Source: Marinobacter nauticus (GTDB taxonomy: Bacteria; Pseudomonadota; Gammaproteobacteria; Pseudomonadales; Oleiphilaceae). Taken from it: a DNA stretch of 64,000 bases. How positions within the stretch are numbered: the first letter of the stretch is position 1; each line of letters begins with the position of its first letter. The stretch lies in the NCBI RefSeq assembly GCF_003634635.1, contig NZ_RBJB01000002.1, positions 248,001-312,000 of the forward strand, read 5' to 3'. The position numbers and the translations under genes are program-made. Below are positions 38,252 through 47,125 of the stretch, one piece after another. The notes beneath the pieces were generated by a model. The model worked only from the letters and a program-made list of their open reading frames with translations. It searched no databases and had not been told where the DNA came from.

Positions 38252-39241
38252 ATGCAAAATCTCGATTATCGCGTTATACAGCAGGCCATTGACTGGCTGG
38301 AGCAGGGGCACACGATCTGGCTGTGCACCGTGCTGTCCACGTTCGGCTCTTCCCCCCGGGAACCCGGAGCGATGATGGTAGCGAAAGGCGACGGAGCGCA
38401 TGTGGGCTCATTGTCCGGCGGCTGTGTTGAAGAGGATTTCCTGGATCGACTGATGCAGGGGGAATATACCTTGTCATCCGTTGTCATTAGATATGGTGGC
38501 GCCAGCGAGGAAAACAGGAATCCAAGCGTAAAGCTGCCCTGTGGGGGTGCATTGGAAGTACTGGTGGAAAAGCGATCTCCGGAGTCACATTTTGTCGATC
38601 AGCTGCGGACACTGTTGAATGGGCTTTCAAATGGTGAAGCCCTGGAGCGGGAAGTAGACCTGGCTCGTGGTAGCGCCAGCCTCAACCCTGTCGATGATCA
38701 CGGCAGCCGAGTCGTTTGGGAGCAGGGAAGCGAGACCATAAAGATTGTCGTCGCACCCGTCGCACAATTGATCCTGGCCGGATATTCAACAGTAGCGGAC
38801 GCCTGCGCCCGGTTTGCTCTGGGTCTGGGTTATGAGGTGGTGCTTTGCGACCCACGGGAAGACATTGCAGGCACACTCGATTTGCCCGAAGGTGTCGAGT
38901 TTATTGCTCAGCTGCCGTCCGTATACCTCGGCAAAGACGGTGTCTGTACGCCCTCGACGGCCGTAGTGGCCACCACGCACGATCCAAGGATTGATGACCT
39001 GGCGATGATGGCCGCGGTCAAAACGCCAGCGGGCTATATCGGTGTCATGGGCTCAATGCGCACCTCAAAAGCCCGGGCGGAACGGTTGAGGCGCAGTGGT
39101 GGGCTCACTAAGGCCGAGATTCAGCGTATTCATATGCCGGTAGGACTGGATATCGGCAGCAAAACACCGGCCGAGATTGCCCTGTCGATTATGGCAGATG
39201 TGGTTCGTGCCCGGCGCCAGTTATCCCGGGCGGTCAGCTAA
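38252..39241 (+). CDS. XdhC/CoxI-family molybdenum cofactor protein
   Basis: 329 residues. N-terminal XdhC_CoxI domain (STFGSSPREPGAMMVAKGDG, GSLSGGCVEEDFLDRL) and C-terminal Rossmann XdhC_C domain (TTHDPRIDDLAMMAAV, GYIGVMGSMRTSKARAERLR, IGSKTPAEIALSIMADVV). Such proteins bind molybdopterin and help sulfurate and insert it into xanthine or aldehyde dehydrogenases. No such dehydrogenase is in the window, so the client is elsewhere. The last 8 bases overlap the end of the convergent protein kinase gene. Confidence 0.88.
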   Translation: MQNLDYRVIQQAIDWLEQGHTIWLCTVLSTFGSSPREPGAMMVAKGDGAHVGSLSGGCVEEDFLDRLMQGEYTLSSVVIRYGGASEENRNPSVKLPCGGALEVLVEKRSPESHFVDQLRTLLNGLSNGEALEREVDLARGSASLNPVDDHGSRVVWEQGSETIKIVVAPVAQLILAGYSTVADACARFALGLGYEVVLCDPREDIAGTLDLPEGVEFIAQLPSVYLGKDGVCTPSTAVVATTHDPRIDDLAMMAAVKTPAGYIGVMGSMRTSKARAERLRRSGGLTKAEIQRIHMPVGLDIGSKTPAEIALSIMADVVRARRQLSRAVS

Positions 39242-41078
39242 CGCTCTCGGTTCTCGGGTTTCGGGGGTAGTACCGGTCGGGTAGCCGCTCGATGTGTGGG
39301 AAAAACCGGGTGTCCTTGTAGGGCATCTTCATATATCCGGACACGCCAAGCCCGGTAATCTGCTCTACCGCAGACAGGATCTCGCCCAGCAGTTCCCGGA
39401 ATTCCGGTTCCCGCTCAGGATCCAGCAGCCGGTAATGACTGTGGATCTTCAGGTGCCGGGGCAGGGCTTCGAAGATGATCATACCGGTGTGGTGAATGTC
39501 GTTCAGACGTTCCAGTGCCCGGATAATCGTCTCGGGCAATACCAGGAATTCTTCCGGGTCGGGCCCATCCTCAAAATAGGAATGCACGCGGCTTTCATCT
39601 TCCACTTCCGGTGCTGCGCTCACTTCGTAGTGTAGATTCATGCCGGGGGAGACCAGAAACGGCTGGCCCGGGTCTTCACGATCAATGTGCAGGGTGTTAC
39701 GGGCGTTGAACAGGCAGCTTTTGAATATTCCTTTGCGGTAGATGGCCTGGGCCAGGTACACCATGTTATTGACGGCCTGGACAAAGGCCGATTTCAACGT
39801 CGGATCATGCAGGTTCAGAGAGGTATCGATATAGATGCCGTCGGTTTCCCAGCGTACCGCCAGGCCACCTTCTACGGGGTAGCGTCCGAGCCGACTAACC
39901 GCCGCCAGAAACGCTTTCTCGGTTTCTCCCATGCCCTGCATGAAGTTCTTGTAGTAGCGGTCGAGCTGGACGTCGTTGACATCACTCAGGGTCTCCGGCG
40001 CGCCTTCCTCCCGCAAAAACGATTTCCGGGAACTGTAGACCACGGTATCAATTTCCTGCCCGGACGCCCGCACCCACACCGGTACCTGCGGAGTGGTCGG
40101 CCGCTCTGGCAGGTCAATCATGACCGTGCGTGCCATTCGGGGCATTTCCCGCAAGTAGTAATCACCAGCCTTGCGGCGAGTCTCCGGGTCGGGCGACAGC
40201 ATGCCATCGAGCATACGGGCAAATTCCATGGGAAGCCCCAGAGACGTAGCCGGAATAGCCCGGTGGCCGAATCGACAGGATTGTGCAGAGGCGAGGGCGT
40301 ACAGGGTTCCGGCGGCGCCCTGTTCATCAAAACGGGGCGAGGATAGCCCGCCGTTCAGCTGCTCCTCGCCGATAAAATAGACATCACCCAGTCTGGCATT
40401 GGTCTGCTGAAGGTTATCCGACATCAGTTCCATCACATTCGCCGTGACGAACTGTTGATTGGCATCCAGCTGGGCGAACACCGAAGACCCCCAGTCAATC
40501 AGCGCAATATTTTCAGTGCGGGCGTCAAACACCAGGTTGGACGGTTTGATGTCGCCGTGAACAATGGGGCGGCCGGCGGGCCCGTTTTCCCGGCGCAGGC
40601 AGCGCAGAATATCCGCCAGTTGGTCCGCAATTCGAATAACAAGTCGGGGCTTCAGGCGGCCTTCCTGCAGGGAGACTTCTTCCAGATTGAGCCCCGCAGC
40701 TCGCTCCATGACCAGGATAGGTTGGTTGTTGGCGCGCTGGAAGGCGATCAGTCGCGGCACTCTGGGGTGATGCACCTGCTCCAGAATGAAGGCTTCGTCT
40801 TCCAGGCGATCCTGTAGGTGCTGGGGCAGGTTGATGCGAGTGAATTTGAACACATGCTCCGGGCCTGGTGTGTCCAGGCCGGGAAAACGGCCGGCAAACA
40901 CAAACCCATAGGCGCCCTTGCCAATCAGTTCAACATCCCGGTAACCCAGTTGGCGGAGCTGGGCAACGCAAAGCGCCACCCAGTCCTTGAGCTTCTTGGC
41001 ATCATCGTGGCTGAGCAGGTAGATCGACTGCTCTTCCGGTATATAGAATTGCTGAAGATGCTTTTCCTGCTCCATCAC
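39234..41078 (-). CDS. Hanks-type protein kinase with large C-terminal domain, in the keto acid dehydrogenase operon
   Basis: 614 residues, GTG start at 41078. Kinase core (about 45-310): glycine loop LIGKGAYGFVFAGRF, Lys in VFKFTRI, the catalytic loop IVHGDIKPSNLVF (HGD in place of HRD) and the metal-binding IDWGSSVF (DWG in place of DFG). The C-terminal 300 residues (VRWETDGIYIDTSLNLHDP, HTGMIIFEALPRHLKIHSHY) match no domain I can name. No transmembrane segment is seen, so it acts in the cytoplasm. It starts 7 bases after the stop of the E2 gene, which argues for coregulation with the E1-E2 complex. Confidence 0.78.
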   Translation of the reverse strand: MMEQEKHLQQFYIPEEQSIYLLSHDDAKKLKDWVALCVAQLRQLGYRDVELIGKGAYGFVFAGRFPGLDTPGPEHVFKFTRINLPQHLQDRLEDEAFILEQVHHPRVPRLIAFQRANNQPILVMERAAGLNLEEVSLQEGRLKPRLVIRIADQLADILRCLRRENGPAGRPIVHGDIKPSNLVFDARTENIALIDWGSSVFAQLDANQQFVTANVMELMSDNLQQTNARLGDVYFIGEEQLNGGLSSPRFDEQGAAGTLYALASAQSCRFGHRAIPATSLGLPMEFARMLDGMLSPDPETRRKAGDYYLREMPRMARTVMIDLPERPTTPQVPVWVRASGQEIDTVVYSSRKSFLREEGAPETLSDVNDVQLDRYYKNFMQGMGETEKAFLAAVSRLGRYPVEGGLAVRWETDGIYIDTSLNLHDPTLKSAFVQAVNNMVYLAQAIYRKGIFKSCLFNARNTLHIDREDPGQPFLVSPGMNLHYEVSAAPEVEDESRVHSYFEDGPDPEEFLVLPETIIRALERLNDIHHTGMIIFEALPRHLKIHSHYRLLDPEREPEFRELLGEILSAVEQITGLGVSGYMKMPYKDTRFFPHIERLPDRYYPRNPRTESVS

Positions 41079-41084
41079 AGCCCG

Positions 41085-42671
41085 TCAGCCCATATGCAAC
41101 AGCATGGTCTGGGGCGACTCCAGATAGCTTTTCCATAGATTGCAGAACCGCGCGATGGTGCCGCCATCAATAATGCGGTGATCGCCGGCCCAGCTGATCG
41201 TCATGATCGCCCGCTCAACCACCTGACCATTGGCGTCGAAACGCGGTAGTTTCTGGGTGCGGCCCAGTGCCACAATCGCCACTTCCGGTGCGTTGATGAT
41301 GGGCGCTGCGTAGGTGCCGCCCAATGCGCCGATATTGGAAATGGTGATGGTGCCGCCTTTGAGATCATCCTGGCTGACACGTCCGGAACGGGCGGCCTCA
41401 GTCAACCGAGCGATTTCCTCGGCGATACCCAGCAGGGTGAGCTGTTCAACATGCTTGACGTTGGGCACTACCAGGCCAGCTTTGCCATCTACCGCCATGC
41501 CAATGTTGCAGTGGGGCAGGTAGTGGATTTCGGTCACGTCCTCGTTTAACTGACTGTTCAATACCGGGTATTCCTGAACAGCCAGGGCCATGGCCTTCAT
41601 GAAGAATGGCATGAGCGTTAGCCGGGTGCCTTTGGCTTCAGCCTCCGGCTTCAGCTGTTCCCGAAGCCTGAGCAAGTCGGTTACATCAATATCCTCACTG
41701 TAGATAAAGTGAGGGATGGTGGTTGCGGATTGAACCATCGCCTTGGCCATGGCCGCTTTCATGCCTTTGATCGGTTCCACGCGGACTTGCTGATCACCTT
41801 CGGCGTGGCGGCGAGGCGCCGTGCTGGGTTCAGCCTGACGTTCGGTGGCGCTGGGCTCTGATTTGGGCTGTTCCAAATGCGCCAGAACATCTGCCTTAAG
41901 CACCCGGCCATCCTTGCCGGAACCGGCAATGTCGCCCAGGTTCAGCTCGTGCTCGCGCACCAAACGACGGACCGCCGGGCTTGCTGGAATCCGGGCCCGG
42001 GTGCCGGTTTCCACCGGTGTCGCTTTTGTGGGCGCGGCGTCCGCCGACGGCCTGGATTCACTCTTTGGCTGAGGAGTCTCTTCACGATCCCGTGGGATGA
42101 AGGCAAACAGCGGTGAATGCACCCGCGCCATGGATTGCTGCTCGTGGTAGAGCTTGGTGATTCGTCCGGCCTTGGGGGCGGTGATCTCAACCATGGCCTT
42201 ATCGGTCATCACGTCCACGACCGGCTGATCTTCTTCGATCTCGTCGCCCTCGGCGACGCGCCATTCAACCACCTCGCACTCGACAATCCCTTCACCGATG
42301 TCGGGTAAAATAAAGTCTTCAGTCGCATTATCGTCCCCGCCTTGTGCGGGTTCCGCTTTGGCTACAGCTTCCGGGGCAGCATCTACCTGCGACGACTCTT
42401 CAGCGCTTGCTGGTGCCGGCACCCCGGCCTCGCCACTCTCATCCACCAACTCGAACAGTGGCGCATGCACCTTCGCGATATCGCCTTCCCTGTAATAGAG
42501 ACGGGTAACCCGGCCCTTGTAGGGGGCAGGAATTTCCACCAGCGCCTTGTCAGTCATCACTTCGGCCACCGGCTGGTCTTCCTCGATGACGTCGCCTTCA
42601 GCTACCAGCCATTTGACCAGTTCACATTCCACGATACCTTCGCCGATATCGGGCAGAATAAAATCACTCAT
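41085..42671 (-). CDS. bkdB: Branched-chain 2-oxo acid dehydrogenase E2 (dihydrolipoyl acyltransferase), two lipoyl domains
   Basis: 528 residues. Two tandem lipoyl domains with lipoylation lysines at about 42 (VMTDKALVEI) and 158 (VMTDKAMVEI), an Ala/Pro/Glu-rich linker, a peripheral-subunit-binding domain (IPASPAVRRLVREHELNLGD, about 228-268) and the catalytic domain ending near SWAGDHRIIDGGTIARF, which has the HxxxDG active site. Many Bkd E2 proteins have a single lipoyl domain, so the duplication is notable. Follows E1 beta by 26 bases. Confidence 0.9.
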   Translation of the reverse strand: MSDFILPDIGEGIVECELVKWLVAEGDVIEEDQPVAEVMTDKALVEIPAPYKGRVTRLYYREGDIAKVHAPLFELVDESGEAGVPAPASAEESSQVDAAPEAVAKAEPAQGGDDNATEDFILPDIGEGIVECEVVEWRVAEGDEIEEDQPVVDVMTDKAMVEITAPKAGRITKLYHEQQSMARVHSPLFAFIPRDREETPQPKSESRPSADAAPTKATPVETGTRARIPASPAVRRLVREHELNLGDIAGSGKDGRVLKADVLAHLEQPKSEPSATERQAEPSTAPRRHAEGDQQVRVEPIKGMKAAMAKAMVQSATTIPHFIYSEDIDVTDLLRLREQLKPEAEAKGTRLTLMPFFMKAMALAVQEYPVLNSQLNEDVTEIHYLPHCNIGMAVDGKAGLVVPNVKHVEQLTLLGIAEEIARLTEAARSGRVSQDDLKGGTITISNIGALGGTYAAPIINAPEVAIVALGRTQKLPRFDANGQVVERAIMTISWAGDHRIIDGGTIARFCNLWKSYLESPQTMLLHMG

Positions 42672-42697
42672 GCTTGTTCTCCTGTCCTGATATCCGC

Positions 42698-43675
42698 CTA
42701 GAATTCCACGCTTTCCCTGATGGCCTCGTAGACCTTCAGGTGATTCGGCAGGTGCTCCTTCTCAAGCACCAGCGGGAAGGGGGTGTCCATCCCGGTTACC
42801 CGCGCAATGGGAGATTCCAGGTACAGGAAGCAGCGCTCCTGAATGGTCGCTGCAATTTCGCCGGCAAAGCCTCCAGTGAGAGGAGCTTCGTGGGTAATCA
42901 CAAGGCGCCCGGTTTTGAGCACGGAATTGGCCACGGTTTCCACATCCCAGGGCAGGATCGACCGAAGGTCAATCACCTCGCAGGAAATGCCTTCCTTTTC
43001 AGCGCGCTCAACCGCCTGATCAATTACGTCCATCTGGGCGCCCCAGCCAAGAATGGTCACGTCAGTGCCTTCCTTGGTGATCTCGGCTTCACCCAGAGGC
43101 AGGCGGTAATCTTCATCAGGCACTTCGCCCACAGACGCCCGGTACAGGCGCTTGGGCTCAAAGAACAGTACCGGGTTCGGATCGTGGATGGCTGCCAGCA
43201 GCAGGCCCTTGGCCTGGTGCGGGTTGCGGGGTACTACAATCTTGAGCCCCGGGGTGTGTGCGAAATAGGCTTCCGGGGATTGTGAGTGGTAAAGGCCGCC
43301 GGCAATGCCACCACCGTAGGGTGCACGAATGGTCAGACCACCAACGTTAAAGAGGTTGCCGGAGCGATAGCGGTATTTCGCCGATTCGTTCACGATCTGA
43401 TCGAAGGCCGGGAAGATGTAGTCGGCAAACTGGATTTCAGCCACCGGCACAGAGCCCTGGGCGGCCAGACCGTTGGCAAAACCGATAATGCCCTGTTCCA
43501 CCAGCGGTGTGTTGAAACAGCGGGACTTGCCGTATTTCTGTTGAAGATTACTGGTAGCGCGGAACACGCCGCCAAAAACGCCCACGTCTTCACCGAAACA
43601 CAACACTTTGTCATCGGCCGCCATGGCGGTATCCAGGGCATTGTTGATGGCCTGGAGCATATTCATCTTGGTCAT
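42698..43675 (-). CDS. bkdA2: Branched-chain 2-oxo acid dehydrogenase E1 beta
   Basis: 325 residues from ATG 43675; GGGAGGAGCG is located ahead of it and an in-frame longer start lies inside E1 alpha. Family segments: [57 protein letters not shown], and [11 protein letters not shown]-like [17 protein letters not shown]; a transketolase C-terminal domain follows. Contributes to the thiamine diphosphate site at the E1 interface. One base separates its start from the E1 alpha stop. Confidence 0.93.
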   Translation of the reverse strand: MTKMNMLQAINNALDTAMAADDKVLCFGEDVGVFGGVFRATSNLQQKYGKSRCFNTPLVEQGIIGFANGLAAQGSVPVAEIQFADYIFPAFDQIVNESAKYRYRSGNLFNVGGLTIRAPYGGGIAGGLYHSQSPEAYFAHTPGLKIVVPRNPHQAKGLLLAAIHDPNPVLFFEPKRLYRASVGEVPDEDYRLPLGEAEITKEGTDVTILGWGAQMDVIDQAVERAEKEGISCEVIDLRSILPWDVETVANSVLKTGRLVITHEAPLTGGFAGEIAATIQERCFLYLESPIARVTGMDTPFPLVLEKEHLPNHLKVYEAIRESVEF

Positions 43676-43676
43676 C

Positions 43677-44861
43677 TCACGCTCCTCCCTTAACGTGTTC
43701 GGCGCTCTTTGGGTACTCATCCGGATATCGACGAATGTGAGCCTTCAGTTTCTCAAACTGCTCGGCCAGCATGGGAGGTACTTCGTCGTAGACATCGGTA
43801 ACCAGAGTTTCGAGGGCTGGTGGCGAACGCTTCTGGGCCCGCTTCATGGTTTCCAGCACTTCCCGGCGCATGTTTTCCTGGAACTGTTTTTCGTCGTCCT
43901 CACTCCACCATTTCTTGCTTTCCAGCCACAGGCGCATGCGCAGGATCGGGTCTTTCTCGCGCCATACCGCTTCCTCGTCTTTGCTGCGATAACCGGACGG
44001 GTCGTCGGAGGAGGAGTGGGCCGCAAGGCGGTAGCTCATGGCCTCGATCAATACCGGTCGATTGTGTTTGACGGCCAGCTCCCGGGCGGTTCTGGTGGCT
44101 TCATACATGGCCAGTACGTCGTTACCGTCTACCCGGATAACGTCCATCTTGTAGCCATAGGCTCTGGGTGCTACGCCGTCGGCTGCGAACTGTTCGGCTG
44201 CGGGGGTGGAAATGGCATAACCGTTGTTCCGGCACAGGAAGATGACGGGTACGCGATGGACAGCAGCCATGTTCAGGGCCGCGTGAAAATCACCCTCGGA
44301 CGCGGCGCCTTCGCCAAAATAGGTGATGGTGCAGTGGCCGTCTCCCGCCAGCTTCTGGCCATAGGCATAGCCTGTGGCCTGGGGGATCTGGGTGGCCAGG
44401 GGCGAAGAGATGGTCATGTAATTCAGCTTTTTCGAGCCGTAGTGCACGGGCATTTGCCGGCCCTTACCATAATCAAGCTCATTGCCGAAAAGCTGGTTCA
44501 TGAATTCGTCGATGGAAAAACCGCGGTAGGCGAGGGCGCCTTGCTCCCGGTACTGCGCCATGATCATGTCGTTATCATCCAGCGCGGCGGCGCTGCCGAT
44601 CACGGCGGCTTCTTCACCGGTACACTGCATGTAGAAGCTTAGACGCCCCTGGCGCTGGGCAGCAAGCATACGCTCATCGAGAATCCGGGTGGTGACCATG
44701 GCCCGGTAGATGCGAAGGGCTTTGTCTTTTTCAAGATCCGGCGCTTTGGCGCTCTTATAGAGCTTGCCATCCTGCTTAAGGAGCTTGAACGTGGGAATAC
44801 GGAATTCCGCACCATCGGTGAACGAGGGGGAATACACAACTTTCGATTTTGTTGTTGTCAT
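43677..44861 (-). CDS. bkdA1: Branched-chain 2-oxo acid dehydrogenase E1 alpha
   Basis: 394 residues. Thiamine diphosphate binding motif around [20 protein letters not shown] and NNGYAIS, plus the signature [17 protein letters not shown]. Decarboxylates the 2-oxo acids from valine, leucine and isoleucine. The loop [18 protein letters not shown] (residues about 281-297) corresponds to the mammalian loop whose serines are phosphorylated by BCKDH kinase; Ser283-285 and Ser289 are present here. First gene of the operon with E1 beta, E2 and a protein kinase; no E3 gene follows. Confidence 0.93.
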   Translation of the reverse strand: MTTTKSKVVYSPSFTDGAEFRIPTFKLLKQDGKLYKSAKAPDLEKDKALRIYRAMVTTRILDERMLAAQRQGRLSFYMQCTGEEAAVIGSAAALDDNDMIMAQYREQGALAYRGFSIDEFMNQLFGNELDYGKGRQMPVHYGSKKLNYMTISSPLATQIPQATGYAYGQKLAGDGHCTITYFGEGAASEGDFHAALNMAAVHRVPVIFLCRNNGYAISTPAAEQFAADGVAPRAYGYKMDVIRVDGNDVLAMYEATRTARELAVKHNRPVLIEAMSYRLAAHSSSDDPSGYRSKDEEAVWREKDPILRMRLWLESKKWWSEDDEKQFQENMRREVLETMKRAQKRSPPALETLVTDVYDEVPPMLAEQFEKLKAHIRRYPDEYPKSAEHVKGGA

Positions 44862-45136
44862 AGTCCTCTTCCTGGGGTGTTGGCCTGAGGAAACAAAACA
44901 CGCCTTGTGGGCGTGTCGTTAATGTCATTGTAGACAACCTGGGGAAATCTGGTGTGGATCATTCCAGGCTTGCCTTTACCTTAACGTAAACTGCATCCGT
45001 CGGGTAGGCCCAGAATGCGGATTTTTATTTAACTGTGCCACACCGATGAATTTCCCGTGTTGGCCGCAAGCATGCTAACGTCAACACAGGTACTCTATTG
45101 AATAGCTTCATTAAACGGACTCTGGTGGGCAGGCAT
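44862..45136. other. Divergent intergenic region between bkd operon and mqo
   Basis: This 275-base gap lies between the starts of E1 alpha (minus) and mqo (plus) and should hold both promoters. A short hairpin (ACACGCC-5-GGCGTGT, 44898-44916) sits in the leader of the bkd operon. I see no open frame of note and no recognisable riboswitch. Confidence 0.5.
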
Positions 45137-46600
45137 ATGAATGTGATCGTGATCGGCGCAGGAATAATGGGAACCACTTTTGCCACCCTGGCGAAGGAGC
45201 TGGCGCCCGAACTGGATATCACCATTCTGGAGCGACTGGACAGCCCCGGCGCGGGCAACTCCTGGTCTTTCAACAATGCCGGCACAGGCCACGAGGCCAA
45301 CTGCGAGCTTAACTATACGCCGGTGGATGGCGAGGTAATCTCGGTGGAGAAAGCCTTGAAAATCCATGCCCAGTTCAACGTTGCCAAGCAGTTCTGGGCC
45401 TACCTTGTTCGAAAAGGTGCGATAAAAGAGCCCACTAGCTTCATCAACCAGACCCGCCATTGCACTCTGGTCTCCGAGCCGTCCATCGAGGAACTCAAGC
45501 TACGCTTCAAGGAAATGTCCGCTCACCATTTTTTTGAGCGCATGCGCTTTTCCGAGGAGTTTGACGAGATCAAGAGCTGGATTCCCTACACCATGGACGG
45601 CCGGCCCCGGAATGAAAAAATGGCAGCGACCGTTGTGGAAACGGGAACCGATGTGAATTTTGGTGCCCTGACTGAACAGATGGCGGAATACGCGACGAAG
45701 CAGTTGGGCGTAAAAGTCGAGTATGGCGTCCATGTAAAGCGGGTGCACCGAAACCCAGCGGGGAGCTGGTTGGTAGAAACACAAAGCCGGGGCGCTGCCG
45801 TTCAGCATCGAGCCGACATACTGTTTGTTGGCGCGGGCGGGGGTGCCTTCCCCATTCTCAAGAAAAGTCATTTGCCGTTTGCCCGGCGGTTTACTGGTTT
45901 TCCGGTGGGCGGGCGTTTTCTGCAGGCGGAAATTACCGAAGAGCAGGCCCGTCAATACCGCGCAAAAACCTACGGCAAGGCGGAAGTTGGCGCACCTCCA
46001 ATGTCTGTGCCGCATCTGGACCTGCGGGTGTCTGATGGCAGGCATTATTTGCTGTTCGGCCCATTTGCCTCATTCAAGCCCGTTCTGGAAAAAGGGCGCG
46101 GATTCATTGATTATCTGAAGGCCATGCGCCTGCACGATATCCCCGGGTTGCTGAGCGTCGCGATAGAGCATTTCCCTCTCGTGAAATACCTGGTTTCTGA
46201 GACCTTCAAAGGTGAAAAAAGCATGCTGGAGTCGCTGGAGAAATTCGCTCCGGGCCTGAGCTCCAGGTTTGACTGGAAGCCTGTTGAGGCTGGCCAGCGG
46301 GTTCAGATTATCAAGGATGGGGATCTGCAGATGGGCACAGAGATTATCGTGTCGAAGGATAAAACCTACGGCACAATACTTGGGGCGTCGCCTGGCGCTT
46401 CGGTGTCACCTGAGGTGATGCTGCGTGCCCTGGAGCAATTGTTCCCGGCGGTATTTGCCGGAGAATCCGCCAGATCCAAGCTGAAAGAGATGTTCCCTGA
46501 GGACAATCTGGATACACTGATCAGCAATCCGGAGCGGTATCGCGAGATTCGGGACGCCGTAAACTCAGCCTTGGGCATCCAGTCAGAGATACCAGCGTAG
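45137..46600 (+). CDS. mqo: Malate:quinone oxidoreductase
   Basis: 487 residues from ATG 45137, which puts the FAD motif at the very N-terminus (MNVIVIGAGIMGTTFATLAK); an in-frame TTG at 45098 is less likely. Further family patterns: NSWSFNNAGTGHEANCELNY, AMRLHDIPGLLSVAIEHF and TIILGASPGASVSPEVML-like GTILGASPGASVSPEVML. A peripheral membrane flavoprotein that oxidises malate to oxaloacetate in the TCA cycle with quinone as acceptor. Transcribed alone from the divergent region shared with bkd. Confidence 0.9.
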   Translation: MNVIVIGAGIMGTTFATLAKELAPELDITILERLDSPGAGNSWSFNNAGTGHEANCELNYTPVDGEVISVEKALKIHAQFNVAKQFWAYLVRKGAIKEPTSFINQTRHCTLVSEPSIEELKLRFKEMSAHHFFERMRFSEEFDEIKSWIPYTMDGRPRNEKMAATVVETGTDVNFGALTEQMAEYATKQLGVKVEYGVHVKRVHRNPAGSWLVETQSRGAAVQHRADILFVGAGGGAFPILKKSHLPFARRFTGFPVGGRFLQAEITEEQARQYRAKTYGKAEVGAPPMSVPHLDLRVSDGRHYLLFGPFASFKPVLEKGRGFIDYLKAMRLHDIPGLLSVAIEHFPLVKYLVSETFKGEKSMLESLEKFAPGLSSRFDWKPVEAGQRVQIIKDGDLQMGTEIIVSKDKTYGTILGASPGASVSPEVMLRALEQLFPAVFAGESARSKLKEMFPEDNLDTLISNPERYREIRDAVNSALGIQSEIPA

Positions 46601-46629
46601 CCAGGCGTTCTCAGGGACGAACACAAATA

Positions 46630-47091
46630 GTGAAAGCACTTGAACTCAAGGTTCCACCCGTTGTTCTGGTTATCCTTTTCGGGGCGGCCATGTGGGCTAT
46701 TTCGAGGCTGTTGCCGTCTGGCTACTTTACGGTTCCGGGCAGGCTGATTCTTTGTACCCTCATGGTCCTGGCTGGCGCAGGTATTGCCCTGGCCGGCGTT
46801 CTGGCATTTCGTGCAGCAGGCACCACCGTGGACCCTCGTACGCCTCATCAGTCTGCCAGCCTGGTGGTTGACGGGATTTACCGTTACACCCGCAATCCCA
46901 TGTACCTCGGATTTCTGCTGATGCTTATTGCGTGGAGCCTGTATCTGGGCAGTGTATTTGCTGCGCTGTTACTGCCTCTGTTCATGCTGTACATGAATCG
47001 CTTCCAGATTAAACCCGAGGAACGTCATATGCGGGCATTATTCGGGGACGATTACGCCCATTACACCTCACGTGTTGGGCGATGGTTCTAA
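46630..47091 (+). CDS. Isoprenylcysteine carboxyl methyltransferase-like (PEMT/NnrU-type) membrane protein
   Basis: 153 residues with three or four transmembrane helices. The methyltransferase-type C-terminal pattern is visible as YTRNPMYLGFLLMLIAWSLY and KPEERHMRALFGDDYAHY, which in eukaryotic and archaeal relatives contacts S-adenosylmethionine. Substrate in bacteria unknown. Start GTG 46630. Lies 29 bases after mqo and 34 before the MocR regulator gene. Confidence 0.75.
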   Translation: MKALELKVPPVVLVILFGAAMWAISRLLPSGYFTVPGRLILCTLMVLAGAGIALAGVLAFRAAGTTVDPRTPHQSASLVVDGIYRYTRNPMYLGFLLMLIAWSLYLGSVFAALLLPLFMLYMNRFQIKPEERHMRALFGDDYAHYTSRVGRWF

Positions 47092-47125
47092 CCGGGGAGC
47101 GGCATATCGCCGGGCTGCACATGTA

